The notes under the pieces are model-generated. The model searched no databases. It worked only from the letters and a program-made list of their open reading frames with translations, and was not told where the DNA came from. From assembly GCA_030268105.1 (NCBI GenBank), contig BSDZ01000124.1, positions 100,656-164,655 on the forward strand: 64,000 nucleotides of DNA. The letters run 5' to 3'. This stretch comes from Volvox africanus. Lineage: Eukaryota > Chlorophyta > Chlorophyceae > Chlamydomonadales > Volvocaceae. This document shows, piece after piece, positions 32,623 to 45,694 of the stretch (position 1 is the first letter of the stretch; every line of letters starts with the position of its first letter). A program made the position numbers and the translations under genes.

Positions 32623-34241
32623 ATGAGCTGTGTCGCTAGGCCCGTCCTAAAAGCCATGCTCAGTGGAATCTTCTACCTGGCGCGGACATGCTTCGAGGTC
32701 TTCTACCCAAGGTACGCTCAAGCCTTTTCCAATTTTCGTGGCTGACTCCACCGATGTCTTTATTTTTTTCGTTTCTAATGTATCTAAAAGTTCCCGAGAG
32801 TATAGTTGCAATAAATAGCAAAGGTATTACATACATTAAAAATTGATGACGACGAAGAAGCAATTATGCACTGGAAAAAAATAGCTAATTTAGCTGATGA
32901 AAGAATAATTAGAATTGCTAAGCTTAATTAAAAATTAACTATATGGGCAGCTTTCCTTGCGTTGTAGCTGTATGTGATTGGGATGCCGCCGCCGCCTCAC
33001 GGTCAAGGTCAAAGCCTGAAGCATTTTAAGTCACAGAAAATTAATTTTTCGCCCATTGCCGCAGGACCATATTTCTCTCTTCGACCGCGGTGCATCTCCA
33101 GCCGAAGGTGCTGTGCTGGCAACTTAGGTTGCCGTCCATGCAGCAAATATCTGGCTGGATTATGGGTTCTCAGACAGTCGTTCCTATGGAGATACCCAGC
33201 GAGGCAGACGTCAGTGAGCCTGACCATGAAGTTCAGCCCTGGAAAAATGGAACCAAAAGTGATGGGTTTGACTATGAGGTGTCTGTGTTCCAACACCAGG
33301 ATGCGCAGAGCATCGAGAGCAAAATCGACCACGAGGTGCCAGTGGTCCATATCGGCAATAATGAGAGTGATACCAAAGAGGTTAACTACGAGAGGCACGT
33401 GGCTGAAAGCGGAGATACCCAAAATGCGGATAATGTGGTGTGCCACGAGAGGGACGTGGCTGAAAGCGGGGATACCCAAAGTGCAGATAACATGGTGTGC
33501 CACGAGAGGCACGTGGCCGAAAGCGGAGATACCCAAAATGCGGATAATGTGGTGTGCCACGAGAGGCACGTGGCTGAAAGCGGAGATACCCAAAGTGCGG
33601 AGAACGTGGTGTGCCACGAGAGGCACGTGGCTGAAAGCGGAGATACCCAAAGTGCGGATAATGTGGTGTGCCACGAAAGGCACGTGGCCGAAAGCGGAGA
33701 TACCCAAAATGCGGATAATGTGGTGTGCCACGAGAGGCACGTGGCCGAAAGCGGGGATACCCAAAGTGCGGAGAACGTGGTGTGCCACGAGAGGCACGTG
33801 GCTGAAAGCGGAGATACCCAAAGTGCGGATAATGTGGTGTGCCACGAGAGGCACGTGGTCGAAAGCGGAGATACCCAAAGTGCGGATAACGTGGTGTGCC
33901 ACGAGAGGGACGTGGCTGAAAGCGGGGATACCCAAAGTGCAGATAACGGGTTGCGCCACGTGAGCCATGTCGTCATACCCACTGAGGGGCTTACAAATGC
34001 GGATGTGGTTGAGTGGGTGATCACACTTAGCAAACTGGAAGATGAGGCACTTGGCGACCGTCTCATCTTCCAGCTTGCTCCGGAGAAGTTCAAAACCCAG
34101 GGACGGAAGGCTGTGTACGACAGGCTCAGGTGGCAGGTGAACCCACACCGTCACCTGCTCGGTGGGCAACACAGGGCGTTGGCCTTCAAAGCCTTCGAAC
34201 ACTTGCAAGTCGCATATAGCAGACTTGAGAACAACAACTAG
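32623..34241 (+). CDS. Gene B of U3 (intact, enlarged intron 1)
   Basis: Exons are 32623-32711, 32951-33007 and 33065-34241. Intron 1 is 239 bp because of a 155-bp AT-rich insertion. Intron 2 is 57 bp, one base shorter than in U1. The coding length is unchanged at 440 residues. One repeat reads SAD where U1 and U2 read SAE, and CTG to CTC near the start of exon 3 is silent. The proteins of U3 and U4 are identical. Confidence 0.6.
32762..32916. other. 155-bp AT-rich insertion in gene B intron 1 (U3)
   Basis: Absent from U1 and U2, where GATGTCTTT joins GCTAAG directly. It is much richer in A and T than its surroundings. I see no clear target duplication and no inverted ends. On the plus strand the second half is open, with a charged, coding-like reading (DDDEEAIMHWKK, ERIIRIAK). 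That suggests a fragment of an AT-rich gene, perhaps from the same kind of source as the IS630 remnant. Confidence 0.7.
33384..33947 (+). repeat. 57-bp minisatellite inside gene B (U3)
   Basis: Same unit count as U1. Several third-position differences from U1 and U2, for example GAG to GAA before the Arg codon near 33676. Confidence 0.95.
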
Positions 34242-34341
34242 ATGCGCATGCCGAAGGCATATGACGAGCGAGGGGTGGAGCAAGGGAAACAAAGGGGGGA
34301 TTGCATGCATCTTATCAGGGCTTTATGTTAGTCATCAGAAG

Positions 34342-34440
34342 GTAAGTGTGGGACTTGGCCTGCCTGTTTCATTGTGTCGCTCAGTTTTTACGATAATAAT
34401 TAGACATGTCCTTACTGACTAACAAACCCTTTCCACGCAG
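34342..34440 (+). other. Intron downstream of gene B (U3)
   Basis: Same 99-bp GTAAGT...CTAAC...CAG intron. Confidence 0.65.
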
Positions 34441-34706
34441 ATTTAATACCCTGGTGTTGACTGGTCGGGGGCTCTGCCTCCAGGGCGGCTGTGGCTGGGA
34501 CGTATTGTCCTTTGCTTGTGTAACGAGTGGCAAAAAGAAGTGGGCTTAAGCCGCCGGAGCGGCTTTGGCTGGGACAAAGGGGGGGCCTTAGCCGCCGGAG
34601 TGGCTTTGGCCGGGACGTCTTGATTGTCCCTGTTTGTGCAATGGAGGAGTAATGGGTGCGAGGTAAAGAAACCCCACCACATGGAGGGTTACGACCCCAG
34701 AAACAC

Positions 34707-34853
34707 GCGATCCAGGATCCTTGGGAGCTTCCTTGGACACTTTGTCTGTCCCTGGAACGAAACATATATATGGGGCTTTGACTTCATATTCGGTGTCTTT
34801 CGATACCACCCTTAATTGGGCAGACTCTGATACCTATGTTTTGTACTATATCG
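34707..34853. repeat. R147 downstream of gene B (U3)
   Basis: T variant. Direct repeat of 31970-32116. Confidence 0.85.
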
Positions 34854-36087
34854 TGATTGGTACTTCCACAATTCTGTTTGTGTTTCATGTAACTTTCTTA
34901 ACCACGCACACCCTGAGCTCAGACCCTCGTCATTAATTCCATATTTGCTGCGTAGCCCCTACAGTGTGACAAGATGTCATTATGTTTCAGCTTTCTGCGC
35001 CCTTCCTGTCTGAGTACACGCCTACACAATTAACGGATACAGCAAGAAGTTTACACAGCTTTAGTAGCTCGGTAATGCAGTCAACACAGCTGCATGGTTC
35101 ACATGCTCGTCATCAACATATCACGTGAAGGGGTATAAACACATACCCATAGCCCATACCAACGGCGGGGTGGGGCTTATCAAACTAGTTTCCAAACAGT
35201 GAACGTGAACGTATCATACACAAACATTCACACACGTTCAGCCCGCAGCCCATCCACAAATTAGATACGCATGAAGGCACGAGCACGCACCAGCCATCAG
35301 GCGTACACTGTCGTGGATGTCAATATTCCCATGCCGTGGCATCCTCTACCAGCCATATGTGAATACGTCCTGATCAATGTATAAATAGACACGGCCATCC
35401 GGCCTCATACACACGTAGTCTAATGCCCAACGACACGCATGAGTCCACGCAGTTGCTTTCCGCCTGTCCATAGCTGGTGTGCTGACATACAGCGCAGAAG
35501 TGATTCATTGTATATGTCTGCAAACCAACACCAGAGCAACCTCCATCCGCATCACGAATCCACCCTGCCACATGTACGGGCATGCTGAAACCTTAGCCTC
35601 TGCAAATGTGTGACCAACCAGATGTACATAACCCACACACACGCCCTTGCCTGTGTTCATGCTAGCTGCGAATCTATAGCGTATCTGAACGACAAGTATT
35701 CAAACTGGCTCAATCGTTCCATTGGATTATTTTCGCCCGTACAATTGTGATGCTGATTGCTAGGAATTAATTCCTGAGGCACCCGGTCGAGGCAACAAAT
35801 GGGTAGGCATATGGATGCCGCCTGCACCAGTGCAGTGGCATATTCGTACATGCTTGTGCATACATGCAGATGGATGCAGAATGTGCTCCGCCCAACTGGC
35901 AAGCTCTGCTACGGCAGCTAACATTTCAATCCATATGTGCTACTCACGTCTACATCTCCACCCCTACCTCCACCTATACTTCAGCCCCACTTTAGCGATC
36001 TCAACCATATCCAGAACGACCCTTGCATTCAAGTAGGGCCGTGTTGTCCCTGCCCAGCCATAGGGCACAAGGTTTTACCAACATATG

Positions 36088-36679
36088 CTATGAATGGAGC
36101 GCGGCTTCGGGGACGACAGCACGCATGCGGTGGCGACAGCGGCCGCGACCTAGGGGGAAAATTGCTGTTGATGGGGCGGTACAAGGGGCGGCGACAGCTG
36201 CAGGAGCCCAGGGAGTGGCCGCGCTGTTTGGCAAAAAGTGGCGACCGTTGTGGCACGCTGCAGTCAGAGGCAGTCCACGAACTGATACAGTCCGCATCTA
36301 CTGCCGCCAGAAGGCCATGGGCCTGTGTATATATGTAGCTCTTACTCACCGCTACCGCAGACGAGGGGCCCACCGACGGGGTTGGAGGCGAGGGTGAAGT
36401 TCCCGGGCCCGAGGTTGCCATTATTGGGCACCGTTGTCGCCCAGTTGATGCGCCAATTGATTGGGGCGTTGTGGCACCGAACAGCCTGGGATCTGCGCAT
36501 TGGCATCAACATGGGGTCAGGTGGGTCGTCGTACTCCACAAACTCCCCTGCATGCAAACCGCTCCAAGTCGTGGTAATGACAGGAGTAAGAGGGGGCAGC
36601 GGGCGGGTGGCCGTTAGTGTCAGATAGCGATTAGTGTTTGGTGATGAGCAGGTGCGGGACAGAATCCAGAGGCAGCACT
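36088..36679 (-). CDS. Possible two-exon gene in block C (U3, unknown)
   Basis: Same as the U2 candidate, minus 7 codons lost between short GGGG-bordered repeats near 36111. Confidence 0.3.
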
Positions 36680-37390
36680 AGTGCAAGCCTGTGCAGTGTA
36701 GCACTGGCAAGCGGTACAAAGTCCTGGTGACGGTGGGTATGGATGCACAATGTTCGGGATGGCGGCATGTATTGATTGGGATTCGTCAGGAATGAATGTA
36801 TGCACGTACACACAAACAAACACAACCACATTTCACACGATCATCTGTGTGCGTGGCGGAGACCAATGTTGTGCTGCAGCTCGTGAAAATGCACGCTCTC
36901 ACGTCAGCAGCGGAGGTGCCCTGGGTGTTGACGCGCGCGGCGGGTCACGGGGTCAGGGTCCCAATGTGCATGTGGGAAGATCGTGCACTGAGGATTCGTT
37001 CACGTACTTCCCTGAGGGGACTCATCCATCAGGTCCGTTACGCGGCTTGACGATCCCTCTCGAGGATACACGCAACAACGGATCGTGACGTAATCCCTAG
37101 CCAAGATATCCAGTTGGTACCTTACAGCAGCTGCCAACGGGCACCCACTCTGCGTGTACGTGCATGTCGCTCACTTTGCTGGCCGCCCCGTTGGTCCCTA
37201 TAAGAATTGCACTGCGTTCACTGGCCTCACCTTGATGGTAATGCGGCATGTTGTGGTACTGCACTTGATCTCGCTCCGCGCACAGCACCACCAGGAGACG
37301 CCGCCGAGTGCGGTGCTGCAGAACGGCCCCTAGGACGGATCACTTCGTTGCCATCTGAATGCAGTCGTCGGTGAGAAATACGCCATGTAG

Positions 37391-37693
37391 ATGCCATACT
37401 TTGATGAAAGTGGGAGGCGGACGTTGGGGCGGCCCAGGCCGGTTGTCAAGACGCACGTCTTTAAGTCGCACGAGAGGACAGGAACAGGATGTTGGAATGG
37501 TAGAAACGAGAAATTTGAGATATGTTGTAACCTTTCATACCATGCAAGTTGCAGCACGGACTATAAATGTGTGTATTCTAGGTGCCTGCTGGTAGATGTG
37601 GACTTTGATAAGTTCGACCTCCCTGATTCCTTGGTCAACCGCTGCACTCACGCGTTTATGAAGCAACAGCAAAACAATTACGGTTGGGATTGA
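37391..37693 (+). CDS. Block D Cys-rich ORF (100 aa), U3
   Basis: As in U2, but one substitution changes Glu to Gly at residue 31 (GAAACAGG versus GGAACAGG). U1 has the U3 form at this site, so U2 is the derived one. Confidence 0.35.
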   Translation: MPYFDESGRRTLGRPRPVVKTHVFKSHERTGTGCWNGRNEKFEICCNLSYHASCSTDYKCVYSRCLLVDVDFDKFDLPDSLVNRCTHAFMKQQQNNYGWD

Positions 37694-38486
37694 ACAATTG
37701 CCCGAAAGATCATATACACTTAACCATTATTTAATTCTCACAAGTATGCAAATGCAATCAAATCGTTGGTTTGGGAGCTTCGACAGTCTTGTCAGTTCAC
37801 CGTTGATCCATCGCGCTTCCGACGTGACAGCTTCACCGATTGGGCTTGCTCGTAAGAGCATCGAACAATTTTATTTGCCTCTTTGTCTCGAACTTATTTT
37901 CTTTAGTTCCCTGAATCAAGAATTGTGTGCAAGTGCCAGGCGTTTCCATAGTTACCATTGCAGGAAGTCAGACGCGGCAGACAAGTTCAGCTCCGTGCTA
38001 CAATGCAGCGGTCGGGCGGAAGGCGGCAAGTGTAGGGTGATAGGCGCTACATGAAGAAAACATGAGTCCCCTCTCGTCCCTCACCTTTGTTCTACCCTTT
38101 TGTTCAATAACGGCAACAGCCCCCAAGCCAACCAACGTCATGCTTTGCATGAAATGAGCATATCTTGAAATACTTCTTCCGTCAAGTAAAGAATTTCCAC
38201 GTAAGAATTTCCGTCAAATACATCGTTTAATCCAAAGAAATTTCAAAGGAAGCGATTTCTAAATGTAATGCTGTATCTGGGTATCATCACATATTCGGCA
38301 TCTGTAGCACGGCGTCCAAACTCTATCCTTATCCTTGTAGATGATGTAGATTAATCTCAGTACCGGCGACGAAACGGCTTTTGCGAGACCGAGGTAAGGG
38401 CATCGTAAACGGACCATCAATCATTTGGCGACGTGCGACTTTCGTGCACGACGACGCGACCAGGAATGTTAAGAAAATTTCTTGAA

Positions 38487-38897
38487 TCATAGATGTTGTT
38501 CAAGATTCTTTGAGCTGGTAAGTAAAAATGGTTGGTAGTTGGAAGTTGGTAATCTTCCTGTCAGTTCCTGCAGGCATCGGTTCCTTATTATCGGTCCCGA
38601 TGTTGCTGCAAACCAGGTGTCACCTTTACGAACCATTTCGTCACTACTCCCATCTGCTGCCCTTCCCGGGTCAGCCTCCAACGCGGCCAGCTGAGTCCCA
38701 ATACCAATTTCACAGACGTGCTCGGACCACACGGTACGTCCAAGTTTTAAATGACAGGTTCCACCCTGCCGTCCCCGACTAGCCTGCATACGATCGTAAG
38801 CCTCAGACGGTAATACCCGATCTCCCCCGATGGAAGAAGTATTCCTGGGTGGACGGGTGGCTTCGAAGCCACATTGCGACGTGCGGCCCCTTGTCAT
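38487..38897 (-). CDS. 136-codon minus-strand ORF (U3, doubtful)
   Basis: Same translation as the U2 frame. Confidence 0.25.
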   Translation of the reverse strand: MTRGRTSQCGFEATRPPRNTSSIGGDRVLPSEAYDRMQASRGRQGGTCHLKLGRTVWSEHVCEIGIGTQLAALEADPGRAADGSSDEMVRKGDTWFAATSGPIIRNRCLQELTGRLPTSNYQPFLLTSSKNLEQHL

Positions 38898-39286
38898 TAC
38901 CGTCAGTCAGGTTAATTGGCGGAGCGAACATGGACCAGGGTTTTGGTGTAGGTCATGCTCCGGAACCAGACATATTTAAGAGTTTCTCATTACCACCTTT
39001 TTCTAAGCACAGATTTACATTTATGAGCGAGGCAGGAGACAAGGAAAGGCCGCCCCAATGGCCATTCATGAAAACCCCTCTCCCGGAGGTGGACGGATGA
39101 CTGTCATTTGACCCAACAGCAACTGAAACCCGCCAGCCCTCCGCGCTCCGCGGCTCTGCATCCCTTCAACTCTAGGCACTATCATCCTTCCTAGTCAACC
39201 TTCCTGTTCTCACCGCAGACCCCTCCCCTTTCTGGGCCGTCCACAAAGCGAGTTCGTTCTGTCCTTCCGTTCTTCCATTCATTCTT

Positions 39287-39488
39287 TTGCCACCCCAAGG
39301 GGTTCGCCGTCTGGCCGCGGAAACCATTTTTCCACAAATTAAATTCGTCATCCCCGAGGCCCTGGCCCGCGAACCCACAACCCCTTCCTCACATACAGGA
39401 GGTTCTGCAAAATTCCGTGCGCTGGATTTGGATCGCGAGTGGCTCCCCACCTGGCTGCAGAAAGCTGGGTACACCACGCTATACACAG
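39287..39488 (+). pseudogene. Arylsulfatase-like exon fragment (U3)
   Basis: Same fragment and same splice signals as U2. Confidence 0.5.
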
Positions 39489-40037
39489 GTGAATGCGGGG
39501 GGAGGGGGCAAGCACTCATACATTAACTTTTGCTTGCATCTACCAACGTCTCTCGCAGCACCTCTTCGCTGTCGCCAACAACACCGATAGTATACATCAT
39601 CACGGTTCCCATCGCTCTTCTTTCTACCATTATGCACGGCCTTGGCGGCTACTTAGCTTACGCCCCGATTGATTCCACATTCCCTACCGGGGACGACGCC
39701 AGCCACCAAAATTTCGAAAGATATTACAAACTGGCAAAATATTAATACATATTTTAATTTGGAGGTGCTTTAATATTGATATTGATATTGATACCAATCT
39801 TTATCTAATACCTCCACAATCATACCGCCTCGAATAAGCAACGTACAAAATTCATCAGTTTTTGTAGAGTTATTTGTAAATAACTTCAAACGTTTTTCTA
39901 TGCAATATGATTTTAATAGTGCAAATTGATCTACCAGTTACTATAGCATAACAAATAAAGGTATAAACAAATTGATAGCCGCACAAACACAATCAAAAAA
40001 ATATTAAAATTATTTTTTATTTTTCTGATATTCTGCT

Positions 40038-40822
40038 TTACTTTATGCCAGTAATGCATAGTAGGTCAGGGCAGTACGGCGGTATAAAAAGAATAGATGC
40101 ACCAACCGACTCAATTAGTAGCTTAACGGATTCCTTTTTATGAAAGGCTATATTATCCATTACGACCACATGTCCCTTAGATAACTGAGGTAATAAGACA
40201 TTTTGTAGATAAGTATCAAACACTCAAGAGTTACAATAACCGGTAAAAACGAAAGGAGCAAATAGTGTGCTATTCCTCAAAGCGGCAATCTTGCTTACCC
40301 TTATTTTGTGGCTGAATTCGTTTTTACTATAACATCTCTTACCTTCTAAGCTGTAACCATGAGAAAAAGTAATGTTTTCCTCTGCACCACTTTCATCAAA
40401 ATATACTAAACGCTCTACTGGAATTTGTATTATTTGTTCCATAAACTCTTTTACTTCCAATTCATTTTTTTGGTGTGAAAAAAGGTGTTTTATATATGTA
40501 TATATCAGTCTGTTAATCCATCTGCCTAATGTCCATCCAAATATCTTTTCCGGCCATCATATGGGCAATTGATGTAACGTTTTATCAGGATTCTCCAGAA
40601 GAAATGTTTCTAATTGTTTTAAATCCTTTATTTTATGACTATGGCCTTTTTGATAGCCTGATTTTGCTTCTAATTTACCTGTTTCTTCCTTGATACTAAC
40701 CCAGTTGTATATTGCCTGTCTATTAATCCTGATTATTTAACTTGCCTTTGTAATAGACATTCTTGAATCTACTTGTGCAAATATTTTTTCCCTTAAATCC
40801 TCACCTAACGCAAAATTAGGAA
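40038..40822 (-). pseudogene. IS630-family transposase remnant (U3)
   Basis: Same stops as U2, with a few substitutions (for example Lys to Ile in the MEQIxQIP segment). An extra 8 bp lies just beyond the C-terminal end. Confidence 0.8.
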
Positions 40823-41193
40823 AAAATACAAAAATGTAGAAGAAATAAGTGATATGTAGTTACATATACACCTCAATCCGTGTGCCACGCCAGTAAGGAG
40901 CCATATGCCCTCACATAGAACAATCCCACGTAGATCGTGTGGCGCTGGCCCTGACTACGCACAAATCTTGCAGCTTCATCAATCCTTCCTGTGGCGACGC
41001 TCGAAAGACGCGCATCGTTGTCAGATTAACTTTACTCCGATATAGCCGGTCTTGCATAATATTTGGGTATGTAACACCTCTTCCGTCCGTACGGTTGGAA
41101 GCCACATAAATTACATTGCTCCAAACACAGGCCACGTTTGTTAATTAATGTGGCCATTGAATAATGTACACCTCTCCTTGCTCTGGTTTAGCA

Positions 41194-42099
41194 TCAAGCT
41201 AACAGATATACAGCCACCCTTGGCACCTTTTTCTTCCGACGAAGGAAATATGGAATGGCCATAAGTATTCTGAGGCCGCGCATCACAAGGAGAACCACAA
41301 AGGTGAAGTTAATCGTTGGGCTGGGGTCCACCTTGCTGTAATTATCATATGTGTAGCGATGCTTGGCCTTAATTTCCTCGTCCGTCAACACCGGTCTATC
41401 ACTTGCTTGTAGTTGTTGGTGTCAGCCTTGAATACTGAGCCATCAGCACATGAAACAGCTACGTTAATGGGAAGATAATCGTCCTCGCCAAGAGCTGTAT
41501 CGGACTTGAGATCGCCGCCCAGCTGCCAGCTGCCAACAAACAGGGGACTGAAGCATGCTCCATTTCTCCACCGTACATAAGAATTTCGGCCTCGTTTGGC
41601 TCACTGCCCATTCAAATGTCCCATTCGCCAAAAGTGCTCGAGTACGATAACGCGCGGTCCTCACCGACAGAGCTGCTCCGGCGCGTGTATATCGGCTTTC
41701 CGTTATAGCAGGACGTCAGCTTGCAAACACCATCCAAGCCACCGTTAAGCTTATCTGCCTGCTTGTCGACCCCGGCGACTTTGATATCGCAAGAGGCGGT
41801 TTCACTTGCCAGCACTGGCTGACCATTGGTATCAAAGAGGCATTCTTCAAAGAAATCATACTTCTCGGCGTGGTAATCCTCGTATCTATTATGCCGTAGT
41901 ACTCATAGTAGGCCTCGTCCTCATCACCATCGTAGCCATACTCATCGTAATAGGAGTCATCTTCAGTATCATAGGAGTAATAACCATATCCGTAGTTATG
42001 TTCATACTGACCCAAACAGCGGGAAGCTGCAACTGACAAGATGGGGAACCCTAAGCCGAAACTGATGATGGCTGCTTCGATGAATTTCACCTGCATCAT
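41194..42099 (-). pseudogene. Secreted or membrane-anchored protein pseudogene (U3)
   Basis: Same breaks as U2, plus a Leu to Met change in the hydrophobic segment. Confidence 0.55.
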
Positions 42100-42652
42100 A
42101 GTTGTTACTTTCAATGGTCCGTTGCATTTAAAGGTCCGATCAAGTACAGCACCTGTACGGATTGGGCTGTAGGGATCACCGGCAACATTTTCCGTCTTGG
42201 TCCATAAGAAATCCACAGTTCTAACATCTGAATATCGCTCGCTATATTTGAAGAATGACATACATGATATGCAAAATGCGTCATCTAAACAGGCCTATGT
42301 TCTCGCTTACTGAGCTTATTCGGCCCAGAGAAACTTCAAATATAGAATATAAAACAAAATATGACTTTCATTTGTCTTGGAAGAATTCGTGTTGAAGGCG
42401 TCAACTTCAAAGACTATTTTGGCAATATTGGCAACCTTTCATCAAACTGAGCTCCAATACAGACAATTAGTTATTAAGCCGCTGGCATACTTATCTTTCC
42501 TCTTGCATAGAGGCACTGGTGGAAATTTAATCTAGACTGCTCAACTCGCGAAGAACTTTAGGCGCTGAGCTCAGCAGTGCCCTACCTCCTCGAAACAGAA
42601 GAATGACTGTGCCGGTTCCGCCGGCGGCGGCGGCACCGACGATGGCATCCCA

Positions 42653-43338
42653 TCAGCCTAACGGGTATGTGCACCAATGGAGGGGAGTGGGCCATGTTAG
42701 CTGCGACGGGCAGCGAGCTTGGGCTTTTTGGGTCGCTGCGGCCGGCAGGGACCCCCAATAGTGCCGTATAGTAGGAGGCGACATACCACGACCGAATGAG
42801 GGGTTGGAGTAAAATGTGGATCCATGTGAACTCTTCAGCCTGTTTCCCGAGCCTCCAAGTAATTCACGGCTCAACTGATTGTGCTCCATAACCATCTGGA
42901 CCCTCGGGAACCTCCTCATAGGCTGCCATTGAGGAGAAAGGGCGTGAGGCAGACACGCTGGACCGTTTGGAACGAAACGGGTGCAGGGTGGCCGGAGGCT
43001 GTGCGGAGGAGGACGAGCTAGTAATCGATTGGAGCGATGGGTTGGTCTTTATATGACAAGAGGATGGCGTCGTCGGTAGATATGCCTGACGGGGGCCGCC
43101 GCTCGACTGGTGCAGGCACACAAAGTGGATTGGAGGAGGAAGTGTCGTGCACAGGTGGAACATTTAAGGACATGCATCCACTTGGGCTGGGAGAGGCCGA
43201 ATGACATTTGGGATATAGAGATTCCAAATCATCGGATTCAAAGACAAGGAGCAGGGGGAGCGGACTTAAATATAGAGGGTAATCGGGTGGGCTAGGTGTA
43301 GCTGGCGGCATTGGTGGTGGTGATCGCCGGCGCGCCAC
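42653..43338 (-). CDS. Ser/Pro-rich ORF cluster (U3)
   Basis: Same frames as U2 with two amino-acid differences (Pro to Leu in YPPTT; Phe to Ser after CM). Confidence 0.25.
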
Positions 43339-43345
43339 TAGGACA

Positions 43346-45093
43346 CGTCTGGATGCTCCGAATTAGAACCGTGTAGATTCGTTCCTAAGGGCGGATCGTG
43401 AAGCGTAGGTCGCGACACAGAACAAGAGGTGAACCACTGGCAGGGCGAAACGTATCGTGCTCGCATCGTCGTTTCTGTGTTCCTATGAAGGAATGTACCT
43501 AAATGATTCAATGTTTCACCGCACTTTCACCTCAATACGCGCACATCCATAAAGCGTTGGTGAGCTGCAACCATTCATGATCAGTGTGCCCTTGCGAGGC
43601 GGCCGATGTATCCTTGCAGTTATGCGAGGGTAGGTATTGCTTTAAGGAACGAGGCAGGCGGCAATGCATGCGTGCAACTTTGGTGATGGCTGATGCCACC
43701 ATCTAAATTTCTTTCCGTGCATGGCCGCTGCACAGCGGCATATACAGACCGATCAATATCATTATCCAACATCGTACTTGAATGTGGGCATGACTTAACT
43801 TGGTACTGCTCAACCTCTCTCTCTGCGTTTTCCCTGTTTCGATTAATTATTTAGCTACTCTTATTCCACGTTATTTAATCTCATCTCATCGTACGACTCG
43901 CTCGCGCAGCCCTCTGAGCCTCCTCTTGTTATAGGCTCGTCCGGGGCCTTACGAGCCCCTAAGAGTTTGTAGCGATCATCAACCACCATCACCGGGGTAA
44001 CTGTTGTTTTCCATTCTGTCAATAGTTGAATGTTAAGTTCTAATTATTTGATCTAATAAACTCGCGACATTTTTACAAAAATACCGGTGTTGTTATCGGT
44101 CCATTTTATGACGCATTACATTGCTTCAATCAGGAACAATGATCAAAAGCCCTAAGGGAAATAAGCACTTTTGAATAAAAAAATATTTAATATTAATATT
44201 AAAAATAAAAGCTCTGCGCTGCTCTTCTGGGCGTGGTCTAGTCGAGAGTCGTAGTTATTAGTGGACTAATATTTTATATGCCTTCTATTACTTCAATGTT
44301 ATTATGCAACCCTACGAGGCGTTTCAAAGCTTGACGTCTCCCTCCAGATTGTCATGGCAGTTGCTTTAGCCTCGTCATTACAAGCTCCGAATCAAGACTC
44401 TTTTGCAGATTCAAAATATGTGCAACGTTACTGATCGATCGACACGGCATATCTGAGACCTTTTTGTACGTTGTACGTTTTGAACATTGAGGCGTGGTTG
44501 TCATTTTGCATTATCTAGTGCATCGCGGTTACGTTGTCTTCGAAACGGATTAGAGCTTTGTTCAGAAGCTGCTTACTCGTTTGAAAACGTAAAATATCTT
44601 TTTACGGCACACACTGTGTAGCATGCTGCGCAAGTATCTTGGCTCCCCTAAGCGCGAGTGCGTCATAAATTCGAATGTGCTTTGGCACATCTAAATGATT
44701 GGCCAGTCATGTCTTTCTTGCTGGAGGCGGCGGCGACTCTGGCAGCTGAGGAGAGGGAAGAAGGATGGCGTGTGTACGAGTAACAATTATTGAATTGTCT
44801 TGTGAGTAACCGACAGGTGGACGGTTGACATGCTCGTATCACTCGTGTACACGTGTATACACGGCTACAATGTAAACCTTTGCGAGGCAATTTGTTCCTC
44901 TTCATGGTGTCCATCTGAACGAATCAGATTCTGTTTCCTAGGCACCAAGCTATATAATAATACAATACAGATACTTACACAATCGGAAGCGCATCGCATC
45001 GGAAGTCCATTCGTATTTGCGTCGACAGGCTCTGATCGCAAAGAGCCCTTGCTTCGTTAAGGCCATCCTGCTGTCGCCCTTAATTCCTAGCTC
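43346..45093. other. Gene-empty end of long unit (U3)
   Basis: Equivalent to 27700-29448. The A-run in the AT-rich tract is one base shorter. Confidence 0.5.
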
Positions 45094-45694
45094 AATGTTT
45101 TTTTTGGAAACCAACGCCACCGAGGTACTGCGCAGGGTGGCAACGCGGTTTCTGTGCCTGCACGTAGGCCTTGTACAAATGAAATGCGTATGTCAGCCAC
45201 GCAACCGTAAGCAGCACCTTGGCAGGTACCAAGTTGTCGAGTCCGTGCAGGGGTCCGAACAGGGACCTCTGGGTCCGTCCATGTGTACATGCGTAAGCGC
45301 GCTGACGTACCTTTTTGTGATCGCCGCACTCCAGAAGTCTGAAGACCCTGGGCGGAGTTTGTGGAATTCCAACAGCGGCCGTCGCCCTGTTGAATTTAAA
45401 TTCGCAGCTTTGGTGGTATTCTTGTCGACGATGCCAAAGACAGCCTATGCAGATGATGCGGCATGCAGGGGCCGGTCAAGCTGGCTGGCGAGCAAAGCAT
45501 TTTCGTACAGAGAACAGTGCTTCGTATGGTGCCGCTTATTAGGTCGAAGGTATGGCGCTTGCACCCCTAGAACGAACGAACAAGCCCTCGTCCAAGCTGA
45601 ATCCCCGCCCTGCCCCCTCCCACACCCGCCCTCCGCCCAGCTGCCTTATCCCCACTCTCTTCTTCTCCCTCTTTTTCTCTCTCTCCAACCTTGA
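45017..45694 (+). CDS. Block A ORF (225 codons, doubtful gene), U3/U4 junction copy
   Basis: The translation is identical to the frame at 29372-30049. In U5 the equivalent frame is broken by several single-base indels that I attribute to sequence quality. Confidence 0.25.
   Translation: MRRQALIAKSPCFVKAILLSPLIPSSMFFLETNATEVLRRVATRFLCLHVGLVQMKCVCQPRNRKQHLGRYQVVESVQGSEQGPLGPSMCTCVSALTYLFVIAALQKSEDPGRSLWNSNSGRRPVEFKFAALVVFLSTMPKTAYADDAACRGRSSWLASKAFSYREQCFVWCRLLGRRYGACTPRTNEQALVQAESPPCPLPHPPSAQLPYPHSLLLPLFLSLQP

Larger units (their letters stand above)
29449..45093. repeat. Tandem unit U3 (long form, 15,645 bp)
   Basis: A complete unit from the start of block A to the next start of block A. 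It is nearly identical to U4 over its whole length and shares with U4 the 155-bp intron insertion (32762-32916), the 21-bp deletion in block C and the 8-bp insertion beside the transposase remnant. These shared changes make U3 and U4 the most recent duplicates in the window. Confidence 0.92.
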
